From Rhodamnia argentea (Eukaryota; Streptophyta; Magnoliopsida; Myrtales; Myrtaceae), in NCBI RefSeq assembly GCF_020921035.1, contig NC_063150.1, forward strand, positions 8,370,001-8,434,000: a stretch of DNA of 64,000 nucleotides, given 5' to 3'. A model generated the notes under the pieces. That model ran no database searches, had not been told where the DNA came from, and saw only the letters and a list, made by a program, of their open reading frames with translations. Within the stretch, counting starts at the first letter, position 1. Every line of letters starts with the position of its first letter. Both the position numbers and the translations under genes were made by a program. Shown here piece by piece: positions 33,598 to 46,590 of this stretch.

Positions 33598-36500
33598 TTA
33601 TTCTTTCTGCTCCGAACAATCTTCCTGTGAATAATATCAGGATAAATTGTCAACCTGTCTTCATTTAGATCTGTTGATTCGTGGAAAATGTTTGTCGTAA
33701 AGAAATTGCTTACCTTGATGCTGAAGAGAACACTACTGTCAGGAACCTGGTGACCAGCAGTTACGGCAAGCCCATGAACATACCCAGCAGATGGTGCTTT
33801 GACAACATGCTGTGACCGACATAACCGTTCAGTTCTTCCATACGGGGGAGGATAAAGATGAAATGTAGGAGATGAAAGTAGCATTGACGCATACCTCCAT
33901 TTTCATTGCTTCTAAAACCAATATAGGTTGACCTTCCTCCACTCGCATCCCATCCTTCGCCAGGACCTTAACCACTAACCCTGCCATTGGTGCCACCACA
34001 GTTCCCTGTGGATGTGATGCCATCTCAAAACTGGGCTTGTGCTGGCTGTCGTCGTCGTCAAACAGTGGTTGTCCCAATTTGTGTCTGAAATGTTGATGTT
34101 TAGACCCGTGCCATATATGTATATGCTTATCCAAATCCTGCCAAAACAAATTTTCTTCATCAAAAGAAGAGGATGGAGCGTATAAATCTCCAGAACTTGA
34201 GCTTGATTCGAGCTTAAATCGTACTTCAATCAAAACATAGTGAATAATCAACCAGAATTAAGCTCAATCTTGAGCACACAATATTGTGACAAGTCGAGCT
34301 GATAAAAAATTTTAAAACAGTAAATCCTCCAATAATATAAAAGGCGTGACACCCTGATTTATGGTTTTTAGTTGAGTATAAGTGTCACTCAACTCAATCT
34401 GCCGTAAGCAAATATACTTGCTAGACATATGGTAAAGCATTCAATAATGGTCTAAACTGCAGAAAAAAATTGGGACTACGTTTACCCACCCTACTCAAAA
34501 CTACTCAGACAGAAAAGTTAAGATTAGTTGAGGATTTTCTTCATCTTTACTATTGTTATTTTCTGAGGTACTAATAATTTTCGTTTGCAAGTGAATGACA
34601 TTTTCTTGCTTACTATTGTTTTTTTTTTTTGCTTACTATTGTTTGTTAATCCTTTCACTTTTGTAATTTCATGTGGCAAAAATGTTTGTTGATAAACTGT
34701 GGACCTTGCTTTTAGTTTGCACCAGCATAAAAAAAAGGAAAAACAATACTACATGTGAATTTGGAATACGAAGGTTAAGAAAAGTAAGGAGAACCAATTA
34801 TTTTCAGTGGAGACTTAACAACGGGTTTAGTGCAATCTCGACAGATAAAGTACTCACAGGAACACACTATAACCACCCGAATTTTGGGGCATATTATTGT
34901 TTTGAATTTGAATATACAACTACACAAGATAGCACAACGTGCGAAAGAGAAAAAGGGATTACCTTCTTGTAGGTTGCTAAACTAACTTGAGTACTAACAC
35001 CATTGACTTCAACTCTAAAATCATGGTTGCCTAGGTATGTCACTTTCACTTTAAAGCCCAAGGAATCACCTTCTCCTTCGACCTGTGAGAAGATGAAGAG
35101 ATTTAGGAGTTTCATAATGCAATTCCTTGTGAACAATTGAAAATGAATAAAGAATATAGAACAACAGTACAAAGAACCTAAAATCTTTTGGAGTGATTTT
35201 GCAATCAATACTAACATTTACTCCCTGCACATAGGAAAGTACCTCGATATCATACTGCCCATCAGGCTGATAAGCAAGAGAAAGCACCAGCAGTTTTGAG
35301 CCAGTGCTATCATAATCGTTATCCCACTGAAGTTCAAAGACACGCTTCGCGCAGTGATTGACTCGGAAAGGGGGATTAGCATACCATATGGACTTTAACC
35401 CATTGCCTCCTGAAAATAGAGAAATTTCACATTATAAGAAATTACAAAAAAAAAACGAAAGACCATCAATCATGTAGTGCATTGAATTCTCCAGGCTAAC
35501 CTTCTCTAAAATTTGAATTTTCCTCATTGCAAATGCATGCAGCAACCAGTGCTGCACCATGTTTAGCCTCCTCATATGCCTCTTTTTCATGACAGGAGCC
35601 ATCAAAGAGGTCATCTTTAAAGTGTTCGATAAAATGAGTTTCCACATTTCCTTCTTCAAATGCCCAATGATTAGCAAGCTTTCTGAGAAAATTTATATTG
35701 GTTGGAAGGCCTGCAACCTGTCAAAGTTTATCATCTGAGGCGAAAGCAAAATAAACTTCTAAAGGAGGAAACAATGTAAAATTAGCAACTATATAAAGTT
35801 CAAACTAAATTCTCAAGCAGTCATCATCAGAAGGATGGCACTCATCATGTCATGCATCTGTCTCATTATTGTCCTTCATTGCATTTTGCAATGCCATGGG
35901 ATAAGCCTCGAGAAGGAAATTTAGTCCAGACCCAAGGCCTATCCAACTAGCAATTCATGCAAATAAATGTGATAGTTTAAAAGAATCATTATCAGTACTT
36001 CGCTCTAAGCTAAGAACTAATATCCTCATAACAGATACCTGAAACTTTGACAAGCTATCCTTCAGTTTAACCAGTGCTGCATTGCGGCTTTCTCCCCATG
36101 CAACAAGCTTCGCAATCATAGGATCATAATGCATGCTAACAGTGTCTCCTTCCTCAACACCAGTGTCGACCCTCACTGCTAGATGACACATCGAGCACAT
36201 TATGGAGAATTCATCACTTTTAAAGCTTTTCAAAAGCACAAAACAGGGAAGAGTTTCTTAAGGAAAATCCATATATGGATAACATTCTTTATTTCAAAAG
36301 AAGAAGAGAAATCTTCAAACAATGTCAAATTATCTGATGACAATTTAGCTAGATCTCCAATGGAACTGACCACTTGATGTGCCTTGAACAGGACGATAGT
36401 GATGAAGGACTCCAGTTGCTGGAAGGAATCCTTTAGAAACATTTTCAGCATATATTCTGGCTTCAAATGCATGACCTGTCATCATGAATATGAGTAAGAA

Positions 36501-39500
36501 GATAGCATGTACTTTTAACTCTATTGTTTTCTGAATATATTTTCCTTAACCAAAGGTTTTTCACAAGGACAACTATTTATAGAGAACACCTAAACTATTT
36601 ACCCAAGCTATGTACCTCTACTTGCCAACAACCGAATAGCAATATGCTGCCACACACTAGGCCACGCAAAAAAGAAAAATGAAGATTTCACTTAGAAATA
36701 AACTACTCTTTATTCCCTGCCACCTGCAACCCTTACTATTGCCACCCCTCCAAACAAAAAAGCAGAAAATGGACGTATGTTTACATGTATCTACATAATA
36801 ACATCTCTGGACACGTGTACTGTGCATGCACGCGCTCACACATGTGCACTGGCGAACACTATCAATACTGCATTGCACAGGTCATCTAGTGTTCAACTTA
36901 CATCATCACAAGTCTGATTATGAACACAATCCAGAGAACGAATTGGAAGTACTTCGTTATGAGTTTACGGAATGTTTCACAGACCTAACAATGGAACCTC
37001 TGACTGATCAATGGGAAGGGGTTCATCATTTGCAACACGGATTTGCCACTCAACAAGGTCTTGACCAACAATCATCTCGGTGACAGGATGCTCAACCTGG
37101 CAGAGGGTACAAAAGAAACTTCAGAAAGGTTCCATCAAGACATAAGCTCAAGAAATAGACAGATAGAAGCATCAAAGCACCTGTAGACGGGTATTCATCT
37201 CCATGAAGTAAAATTGGCCAGAAGCAGTATCAACTATGAACTCCACAGTGCCAGCATTATGATAATTTACTGCCTTCGCATATTGTAAAGGAACTTTGCC
37301 TTAGTATTCCAAGAGGAAACATGAAACACTAAGCGGTTCATTCGAATCATAGTGAAAGAAAACTGATAACTGACAAAGATCAGCGTTCAGCGCCCATATG
37401 AGAAATCCATCAGCCTTATGTTCTTCGTAAACAAGAAAATGGAACTTTGGCTTTGGTGGATCCAAAGGACAAAAGTTCACCAATAAACTCGTACATTCAA
37501 AAAACAATTATTTTCTTCCAAACAAACACAAGGAATCAAACTCTTGACTTACTTGCATGACTCAAAATGATGGCAGCAACAAATCTCACTTGCAGTAAAC
37601 AGAAAATCCCTTGTCATAGGGGACATTTGTCAAAATGGAAACTATTTATCCACTATCATTTAGTTGGACCCTGATTTCAGGAGCCACTAGTCCATACTGT
37701 CATGAAAGCAAAAGACGATCCATAGACTTTGGTAAAGCTAATTGAAGTAAGTGATAACAACAGTGACAATTTGCTCCTAAGGTTAGGATACTTCCTCGAA
37801 GTTCATGGCGTACACATGAAGCCTGGTAAGAGATGGGCAAGAGCCATTGTAGTAGCGACTAGATGTACTAGACAGAAGGCAATGGTACTCAAACAAAGAA
37901 TGACGGCAAAGGTCAATCTCGTAAGTCCATACAAGACCATTTTTATACTGAGCTGACACCAAAGCCACGAAGACAGAATTTTACAATATGGTGCAGATCC
38001 TGGTGCCTAGGTCCTCATTGGCACCTGGTCCTTTTCTTTGTTCTACTACTTCCCTGTATAAATTTTGCATACTTTGCAAGTATATGTCGTTGCTGACACA
38101 TATACGCCATATCTTGCCATTTTATTCAACTTGTGGTTCTTCTGACAATATGAGAAACAGATATTTTATAGACTATATTTTATACTTGATAGTTATCTCA
38201 ATTGTAGTCCTTTGCTTGCAAAAAGGCATTGAGAGAAAACAGCTTGCAAACCTAATATAGTCAACCAACAGTGCAGGTCTCTTTTTAATTTGGATACAGT
38301 ACCTTGGCAGCAGAAACAGCAGCTTGACCCAAGTGGGTGCGGAAGTCGGAAGTAACATTCGGCTGCATCAATGGCATTCTCAGTCCAGTCTAGCTGTTAC
38401 AAATCGTGAAATCAAGATTAGAATCAAAATGCAATTCTTACAGCAGGAGCTTCTTCAATAATCTTCTGATGTCTTCTTTGCACACTGCAATCTCTCTCAT
38501 TTAAGTGGACTATGTTCCCGTACTTGTCTCCAAATATCTAAAACAATAAGCAAAACAATTTAGCCGTTTACAGCAAGAGACCACTTGGCCTAAAGGACAT
38601 GACCAACAAATAGATTGAATACTTTTTCGTTTAAATTCTCGTAGTCAACATGGTTTAACAGCATTATAGATACCTGGACTTCTATATGTCTTGGCCTTGT
38701 GATATATTTCTCCAGTAAGATCTTGTCTATGCCAAAAGAAGCAGCAGCCTCACGTTGTGCTCCTAAGAAAGACTCAACGAATTCATTTTCACTCTGAACA
38801 ATCCTCATACCCTGTGTGCATGACAAAAACAACAATAAGTTGTGAGATAGTAACAGCCTCGAGTAATAAGAAAAGAAAAGGAAAGCTAAATCCATTTGCA
38901 TACCATGCCAAACTCTAGATCTCCAGGAACATTAGATTCATCAGTGATCTATTTGACAGAGAAAAACATACCTTACCTCCACCTCCATGTGTTGGTTTTA
39001 TCAAAACGGGATAGCCGATCTTTCCCGCTTCTGACCTCATAATGTCAATGTCCTGTTCATCCCCATGATACCCAGGCACAAGCGGAACCCCAGCAGCACC
39101 CATTATCTTCTTTGATGCGCTAGATAAACATATATTATCAGTCAAAGAATAAAGACAGAATTCTTGTCTCCCACATGGAACCAATTAAACAGACCCAATT
39201 ATTTACAAGACAGGGAACATACAATGGTTGAAAGTTCCTCATTCATACCTTTTGTCACCCATGTCTCTAATAGCTGATGCAGGAGGACCAATGAAAGTGA
39301 GGCCATTGTCTTCACAGAGCTGAGCAAATTCAGCCGACTCCGACAAAAAACCATATCCTGGATGGATAGCCTAGTTATCAAAAAAGATAGCCGTGCTGAA
39401 AGCATGCCCCGCACATACTAACAAATTAGGCAATTCCAATCTACTGAATTAACAGAAATTAAGTTAAATATAGAGCGGACATTCATAACCCTTCAACCGC

Positions 39501-40250
39501 TCTTTCAGCCAACAGAAGGCCACCTAACTTGGGATTTAAAGCAGCACGCATAAAGGCAAAGAAGCAATTGGGAAATGATAGATCGTCCAGACACACGGAA
39601 ACAATTTGAGACAGAGAAATCCTCCCTCGTCATCTATCAGGATAGTGCGCATAATTTCATCATCCATCTAAAGCTCACAAAGTCGTAGAGTAGTAGTGAG
39701 TTCACTGAGACACTGGATGGGAATTACTGAGCTCTATAACCAAATCCGCGCACTCCAAGCTAACAACGATTGCTGTAACGGACACGATCATTTCTCACAA
39801 CCACAACCAAACAAGCAGCCATTCCACATGCGAAATCACGCATCCACCCAATCGCAGCGGTCGCACGTACTTCAAACCGATAGTTCTCAAACTCACCTGA
39901 GCCCCGTCGCGAAGAGCGGCCTCGACGATGGACGACCCACTGAGGTAACTAAGTCGAGCCGGAGCGGGACCGATGCGGACGGCCTCGTCTGCCGACCTGA
40001 CGTGGAGAGAACCGGCGTCCGCGTCGCTGTAGACGGCGACGGTCCGGATCCCCAGCCTCTTCGCCGTCCTCATGATCCTGCAAGCTATCTCGCCTCGGTT
40101 CGCGACCAGTATTTTCTCGATGGGCTTCGACCTCAAGGTCCGTTGCTTCGCAGCAGCCGCCGCCGCCTCCGGCGAATGGGAGAAGAGTCTCGCCTGGAGG
40201 AGCGAGGAGGCTCGACTGTGGAGGTTGCGACGGAGGATCAACGACGCCAT
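33598..40250 (-). CDS. MCCA: methylcrotonoyl-CoA carboxylase alpha (biotinyl) subunit, mitochondrial
   Basis: Sixteen minus-strand exons join in frame: 40250-39897, 39370-39249, 39119-38972, 38811-38674, 38537-38442, 38362-38303, 37273-37181, 37096-36985, 36475-36371, 36178-36039, 35717-35501, 35409-35243, 35082-34963, 34137-33895, 33809-33714, 33624-33598. The product is 745 residues; Arabidopsis MCCA is of similar size. It carboxylates its own biotin with ATP and bicarbonate for leucine breakdown in the mitochondrial matrix. Seen in order: Arg/Ser-rich presequence; biotin-carboxylase N-domain ([20 protein letters not shown]); ATP-grasp with glycine loop HGGGGK about 203-208; FMEMNTRLQ about 329-337 with the catalytic Arg; and a C-terminal biotinyl domain with EAMKME, biotin lysine about 703. 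No lesion seen. An in-frame ATG at 40262 would add four residues. Confidence 0.95.
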
Positions 40251-41037
40251 TGAAGAAGGCATGAGAGAGAGAGAGAGAGAGTGATAAGTCAATGGGGTCT
40301 TGGCTTGGGACTAGTAGTGGTGAGGGCGATGCCTTTATGCGACGTCGTCTGACAGAATAGAAGAGTTCGGATTTGCATCTGACGTGGAGATGACGTGACA
40401 TTGCAATTTTGACTGGATAATGTCCCTTTTTTTTTTTTCTGAAATGGATAATATTTTTTTTTTCGGTTTGTATATTTTCTTATTCTTGGTAATTCTATGA
40501 AATTTTATTGCTTCCATAGCCAATATTAACTTAGAAAAGACTGAACAGTAACAGAATCTGTTTAGGCCCTGTGAATATACTCCTCTCTTACAGCATTAAT
40601 TATGCTGCTCACCATCATGCTGGTCGACGGCTTGATTTCATGATCATCCGCATCTCTCTAACTCTTCGGTTCCGACTGGCACGGAGATGATGGAATCCCG
40701 GGGCGATGCTGGAGAGAGATAGAGAGAACGGCGATAGAGATCGGATGAGAACCGGGATGAAGATCCTGAGGAAGTCGGCTTGGTCGGACAGAATAGCTGG
40801 TCTCACTAGAGGGATTGGGGGTGAGACATTTCATGATCATTCGTATCTGCAAGACCAATTTGTTTTCTGTCGGCGCCGATGGTGTTGGAGCGCGTCCCTC
40901 GCGTCGCTCGCATATTAGACGGAATCCACACTTCTCTGAATCTTCCTTCTGATGACTCTGAACAAAAACTTGGAAATGGCTCCAGTCGTGTCGCAGAAGC
41001 TTTCCTTACGTCGTGCAGCCTACAGCGAGGGAGATGT
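40251..41037. other. MCCA promoter region and intergenic
   Basis: Upstream of MCCA. A minus-strand TC tract (GA on plus, 40263-40281) directly precedes the ATG at 40262. On the plus strand near 40880-41048 a frame reads VPRVARILDGIHTSLNLP and on to SSRVAEAF, which looks protein-like but is not recognised. Confidence 0.4.
40263..40281. repeat. (GA)n microsatellite in MCCA leader
   Basis: About ten GA units on plus, read as TC on the transcript strand, immediately 5' of an in-frame ATG. Confidence 0.9.
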
Positions 41038-41401
41038 TCAAGGCACATGTGATCGGATTCCCTTGAATACAGTCAGTGACCAGAAACAAATATTTTGACG
41101 TCGCGTGTAGCATCGACCGCTTTTCCTTCGGGCCAAGAACAAGACAGAGTCCCAGTTCTCAGAACCTGTCATACAAGTCCCGGGGAACCCCGCAACATAT
41201 GGATCCGTCTTAAGAGATTTGCAACTATTTGCCCTTAGCATATGCATATTTGGCCCAAGCTGAGTAATCTCTCGTAGCTGTTTGCATTTATTTGCGAACA
41301 AGTATTCCAAATCATCATGTTTGTTGATGCACGTCCGCAGATAAGTTTAGGTGCACCAATTTTGGGAAATTTCCATTTTGGGAGAAATGGAAGAATGCTA
41401 A

Positions 41402-44003
41402 GGCTGCGTTTGGTCGTTTGAATTTCTAGGCATAATAGGATTGAATAGGATATAATAAGAAATTCAGGGATTTGATCACATCTTATCTCTCATTTGATGA
41501 TTTGCGAATTTAAAGTCGGATATCTTTATAACCTATCCTATCAATTGTTTGGTAGAAACTGGGTATCAATATAATGATTCTTGACTTGTACCATCCGGAG
41601 ACTCTTCTTCGGAGTCGGTGCAATGGATCTTTGGCTGCTTATCGGGTCGGAGTTCGAGGGGACAACCATCTGCCTCGGGTTCTCCCACATGAACTTCACC
41701 TCGAGATATGAGGCCCATGTATTCTCACTTTCGGAAGAGCTCAAGAAAGAAGTTAAACAAGCATAATGTAATAGAATAGCAGCTCTTGCTCTCATCTGCT
41801 TCTCTTGAATTTCCCCTTGTTTTCCCTTCCATCAAGTGTAGTTCGTGGAGTATGAACCAGGTTTACTCCAAGATTGGATTCACATGGGTTTCGAGGGAAG
41901 TATCTTGATTTTTGTTCCCTTTTACTGATGCCTTGAGTTTTGAGTTCGGAGTTTTATTGGATGCATGGTCCTTAGTTTTTGTCCAGGATTCGAGTTTCAA
42001 GAAGGGAAGCTTGCGTTGTGGCACTTTCTACTTCGGATTGAGCTTGAATCTCCGGAGCTCCTCTACAGTGCTTAAGAACTTAATTTGAGCTGGCTAGCGG
42101 GTTCTTCAAATGGAGTTGTGGAGCAATTTCTCTGAAGGGAAAGCTTTTTGTATCACATGAGGCTATCTCGCCATTTGATTTGCTTGGAGGAAGCAAAAAT
42201 GCTGTCATCAATTGGGAACTCGAAAGACTGCCTAGTTTTGGTAATAGCGTAGTTGTCTTAGGTCAAGAAGCAGATGTTGGCCAACATTTCGGTCCATTTG
42301 GTTTTCAATAAATGATCACAAAGCAAGTTCGACCCAATCGCTTATCGTGATTTTGGTTCAATGTTGGTTCGGTTTAAGTGGCACTGCGTAGCATGATATT
42401 CATTCTCAGTATCATCGATCCATGCTTTTATCTACGGCTTGAAATATTTGCCGGAGAAGTTGCTTGTTGTTGCCGGAGAGGCGACCCCCATAACCGGAGT
42501 GGCGGCCCACCACTAGAGAAGAGGCTGGGCGTGGCGGAAAGACGGATGGGGGGATGAAGAAGGGGTGGCTTGAGTGATGGATAAGGGTCTATATGACAAT
42601 GATTTTGATTCGAAAAAGCGATTCTGATTGGAATTGATTTTTCTTATTCTGTTCCTAAATAAGTTTTAGAAAATCAAAACGTGTTTCTGCTCTTGGAACA
42701 GAAACACACTTGTGAGATTTCATCATATATTTCGAATTAATTGAAGATTGATTAATATTTATTCTCTTATATAAAATATTGCATATAATATTTTTTTCGT
42801 GCTATTCCATCTAATTGTCATGTCATAACGAGTCATTTTAAGCTTAAAAAATGAGAGACCATGTTGGGTTATGTTGGGTTAAAGTGTGATTTCATATTAG
42901 CTCGGGCTCTCTCAAGCTTATACCAAATCGCAATGAGGGAATATCAAATTCGATCTTGGTGTGATCGGTGGCATGTGTATATAAACATGCAAATGGAGTC
43001 ACCACCACTTTTTGAGGAAGGTAGACTAGAAACCTCATCAAACGGTCGAGAGAAACCATTTGATTATAGAGTCTAAGGACTTGGTTACGTCGGTATTTCC
43101 ACTGGCGTTCTTTCGCCACCGAAGTTAAGTATTTTCTAAATGTGTTTCATGCAAATTTTCAATTCATTTATAAATATATGAGGTAAGCCAATGCTAAATA
43201 TTTACGCAGGTTGTTTTTGTCTTTTTTCAAATTTTCTAAGACTAGACTAAGTCTAATGTACCTAAACCTACTCCAAATCACAACTAATGAAATGAAGTGC
43301 ACAATCAAGGAATCATGTCATTGGTAAATCGCGTCATAAAATCCTAATGAAGTCCTAAGGGTTTAGAGAAATGTGGTTCATGTTTAATTTCAAATGTGTT
43401 TATGATTTTCCTAAAAAAGAACAAAATCTATGAAATTTAGGCCCAAATTTATGAAAATACGGTCAAACTACCCTAATCTAAGCTTCTTCTATTTTTAGAG
43501 ATTTTCTGAAATTTTTCTATTTTTTTTAGAATTTTTTTAGAATTTTTTTATTTTTATTTTATTTTTTATTATCTTATATATTTTTCTTTGAAAATAAGAC
43601 TTCGTTCCATTTTAAGTCAAGGAAAAAGTGATAAGAGAACTGTAAAAACTTTATTTTATTTGGTGATACTCAAAAGTGATTCTTTTTTTCAGAATCAACT
43701 TTTTTTTTGTTCTTGTTTTTACTTCAAAGTTGTTTTTAAAAATAGAATCGGAATCATTTACGTTACAAAAAATAATTCTCATCCTTTTTTATCCTGGGGA
43801 ACAAAATCAGAAAACCCGAATTGTTGCCTTGCAGGCCCTAAAAAAAATCATATCCGATTTTATCCCACCCCCTCCCAGTGATTATTTTATCCACCCTAAA
43901 TCCCCATGTATCTCCCTTATATCTTATCCTAGACAACAACCAAAAACAGGATATAATAAAATATATCATATGCCGAGTTTTATCCGGTCGATCAAACGCT
44001 GCC
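41402..44003. mobile_element. 2.6 kb Harbinger-like insertion, composite
   Basis: Ends GGCTGCGTTTGGTCGTTTG and, reversed, GGCAGCGTTTGATCGACC. Flanks are TAA (41399-41401) and TAG (44004-44006), a TAA-type duplication with one difference. The outer arms (41402-41580, 43830-44003) match the 538-base MITE at 23801-24338. The 2.2 kb between them is unrelated and probably itself nested insertions, including gaacagaaaca-type arms near 42600-42720 and 43640-43800 and a GC-rich patch near 42460-42550. No transposase seen. Confidence 0.65.
42840..43130. mobile_element. possible LTR-retrotransposon fragment
   Basis: Text such as atggagtcaccaccactttt followed by aggacttggttacgtcgg resembles the conserved non-coding 'gagtcgccacc... 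ggttacg' segment near the 3' LTR of many dicot gypsy elements. Recognition by resemblance only; no LTR pair found. Confidence 0.25.
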
Positions 44004-45540
44004 TAGGAGAACTCTACTTCTTATAGATTGTAGCCATTAAGTTCTACCCTTTCAAAATTTGGGAATTCTGGATTTCCATTAGGATCAGTTGAATCCTCCA
44101 AGTTCATTGGAAACATGACAAACTTTGAGCATCCTTGAAGACTCAGATGCTCGAGATTTTGCAACTTACAAACGCTTGATGGAAGTCTTGTGAGGTTTTT
44201 ACAATTTCTTAAATATATCTTCTTAGCATAAATAATATTTTCAACTGTTGTTGAGAGTTCCTTAATAGCCGTCCTTTCTAGATCAAGTTCTTCTAGATGT
44301 TCCATCTTTCCCTATATATTAGAGAACTTCTCAAATTTAGCGCAACCGAAGACATTAAGACTGCGTTTGATCGTCGGGATAAAAATCAGGATATGATGTG
44401 TTTTATACTATCCTGTGTTTGTTAGATGTTCATGATAGGATAAAAGGGATATAAATGGGATATAGTCGAGATAAAAATATTCTAGGAGGCAAGTGCGCTA
44501 CTATGGCTTTGACTTCATTTGTTCCCTGTCCATAATAAAGCAAATGCAGTTGTTATAGAGAATTTCCCCTGAGATTTACATGCTACTGTTCAAATTAGAG
44601 TAATATAAAAATTGAGATGCTCAAATTTTCCCCTGAGGTTCACATAGAATGTTCAAAATATCTTCAAAAGGCCATAATCTACTACGTTTCCCACGATCAT
44701 TTGACATTCTCCATTACCAATATCCTTACCCATTGACTAAACCAAATCCTGCATTTGTAGGGTCACATACTCATTTTTTTTTTCTATCAAAGACCTCTTC
44801 GGAGCTTGATTGATAATTTGGTCAGGACTTTTGGAGAGTTTATGCAGAGTGACTTTCCCATGCAATACTTTTCTTACACATAAGAATGAGCCCAACACTT
44901 CAAGGATCTCTATTTATGAGATCCCCCTCTTATTTCAACTTCCTGGCAATTTTTCAAAGGCATGCAAACCAAATAGTTCTAGTGCTTCATCGTCTTCTAA
45001 AGTTTTAACTTCATACACATAATTTATGCAATGAGAAGTTAGCAAATGCATTTTTTTTTTTTTTGTTTGGGTAAGGAAGAAGTTAGCAAATGTTTATATC
45101 TTGATGTTACAAAGATTCTACTTCATTTGCCAGACCAATTGCCTTCTCCAACTAACACATTCAGTTGATGTAACTGGTCAACATCATTAAGAACTAGGAA
45201 AACCTTCTTGCACGAAGTCTTTCCCTTATTAAATTAATTCCTTCGTCGGCACTATAGACAGTTAGATGTCTAGGAGAAAGACCTCACATAGAAGATTTTC
45301 TTGGAAAGCAACTATACCATTGCTTTCGTTTGAAATTTCTCTAAGTCACGCCGTAAAATTGATCCCTGAAACTATCTCTTAATAGTTATCTTCCCTATGC
45401 CTCCAGGTCCTCATAAACCAATCATGAGAACATCATTATCCGACTCTTTTAACGATAGTGATATTAATTTCGAATTCATGTATCTATTCCAACCGGATAT
45501 CTAGCATGGGCTTTTCAACGATTTTGCTTTAAACGGGGAA

Positions 45541-46299
45541 TAAAATTTCACATAGGTTTGCTTGATTATAAGTAGAGATGTTTTCAACATGTGTGGTAAA
45601 AAAGTTCAAATGACACAAAAAAGGCATCTCTCGAGTAGAATCATTAAATTGGAATTTGTGATGACTCCTAGCATTATGTGGTTTCACCCACTATTTGATG
45701 TCTCCGGCTTACACTACCTTTCACCGGACGTCATCATTTCATCCTATTGGAACTTTGCCTACCTACATCTTGCCTACCATCCTTCTTTTATTATTAAAAG
45801 AACGCGGGTGTTGAATCGACATATTGTTTTCCAAAACTCAATTGCTTTGTGCTGGCTCTCAATCGAGTCCATGGAACTCCTCAGACATCGAACGAAGGTT
45901 GAATATGTTAAAATAATCCAACCGAAAAATTTAAGTCTACAGAATAGTTAGTATTGGTCTCACAATATCTAACCCGGTATTGTAGTTGGATCTTGTCTCT
46001 GCTTGTTTTGTGTGTGCCTCCACCCCGTTCATCAAATTTCACGCGTCGTTCTTAATTTGGCTTGCACGTGAGAATGGTGTCAAAATATCTCACGTCGCTT
46101 GACTGTGGGGTTTATATGCTCTATACTTGCAATTTTCCTCCATTTATTTGGCTTAAACTTTGGGGTCAGACTTTCGAACGCAAACAATCAAAAGAGAGTG
46201 ATGGATTCCCAATTCAATCACCGTAAGAAACATTCCATGCACATGTAAGTGGTTATTCACCAAAGAAAACAAAAGAGAGGAGGATAATGAAACAAATGA
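45541..46299. other. unidentified, 129-codon open frame
   Basis: A plus-strand open frame at 45562-45951 has no recognisable domain. It lies where a TIR exon would be expected on the minus strand, but no TIR motif is visible there. Confidence 0.3.
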
Positions 46300-46590
46300 T
46301 TTCTGAACTTTGATTTAATGTGCAACGTGATTCATGAACTTTTAATTTGTTTGATAGGGTCCATAAACTTTACCTCAATGTGCAATGTGGTCCCCTGAAC
46401 TTTTGATTTGTTCAATGTATTCCCTAAACTTTTGCCACGTGTCACTTTAGTCTCTAAACTATATTAACATATTAATATCGTCCATAAACTTACATTTTCA
46501 TACAAATTGAACATGCATAAAAAATTCACGGACCACATTGAGCAGTTAAAAGGTTCATGAACGACATTGCACATTGAACTCAAAATAAGT
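46300..46590. repeat. foldback repeat with internal tandem units
   Basis: The unit 'caatgtggtcc-ctgaacttttgatttgttc' recurs three times on the left. On the right it appears inverted (accacattgagcagttaaaa, gacattgcacattgaac). The whole could form a long hairpin, like a MITE. Confidence 0.6.

Larger units (their letters stand above)
41038..45540 (-). pseudogene. TIR-type NBS-LRR resistance-gene relic, split by a transposon
   Basis: Reading leftward: the P-loop region near 45411-45391 gives GPGGIGKITI, preceded by a stop where Trp is usual. Kinase-2 near 45213-45172 gives KKVFLVLNDVDQL; the Asp after DV is typical of the TIR class. An ARC segment near 45017-44940 gives YEVKTLEDDEALELFGLHAF. Leucine-rich repeats follow at 44305-44021 (MEHLEELDLERTAIKEL, LPSSVCKLQNLEHLSLQGC). 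Past an insertion at 41402-44003 the LRR text resumes (KLVHLNLSA), then a post-LRR segment at about 41310-41200 (CKQLREITQLGPNMHML, SCKSLKT). Multiple stops and frameshifts; no TIR domain found upstream. Another MITE end lies at 44357-44490. Nonfunctional. Confidence 0.75.

Noticed and set aside
41541-41795. 84-codon minus and 61-codon plus frames near 41.6 kb
   Set aside because: Located inside the transposon cargo; no domain in either frame.
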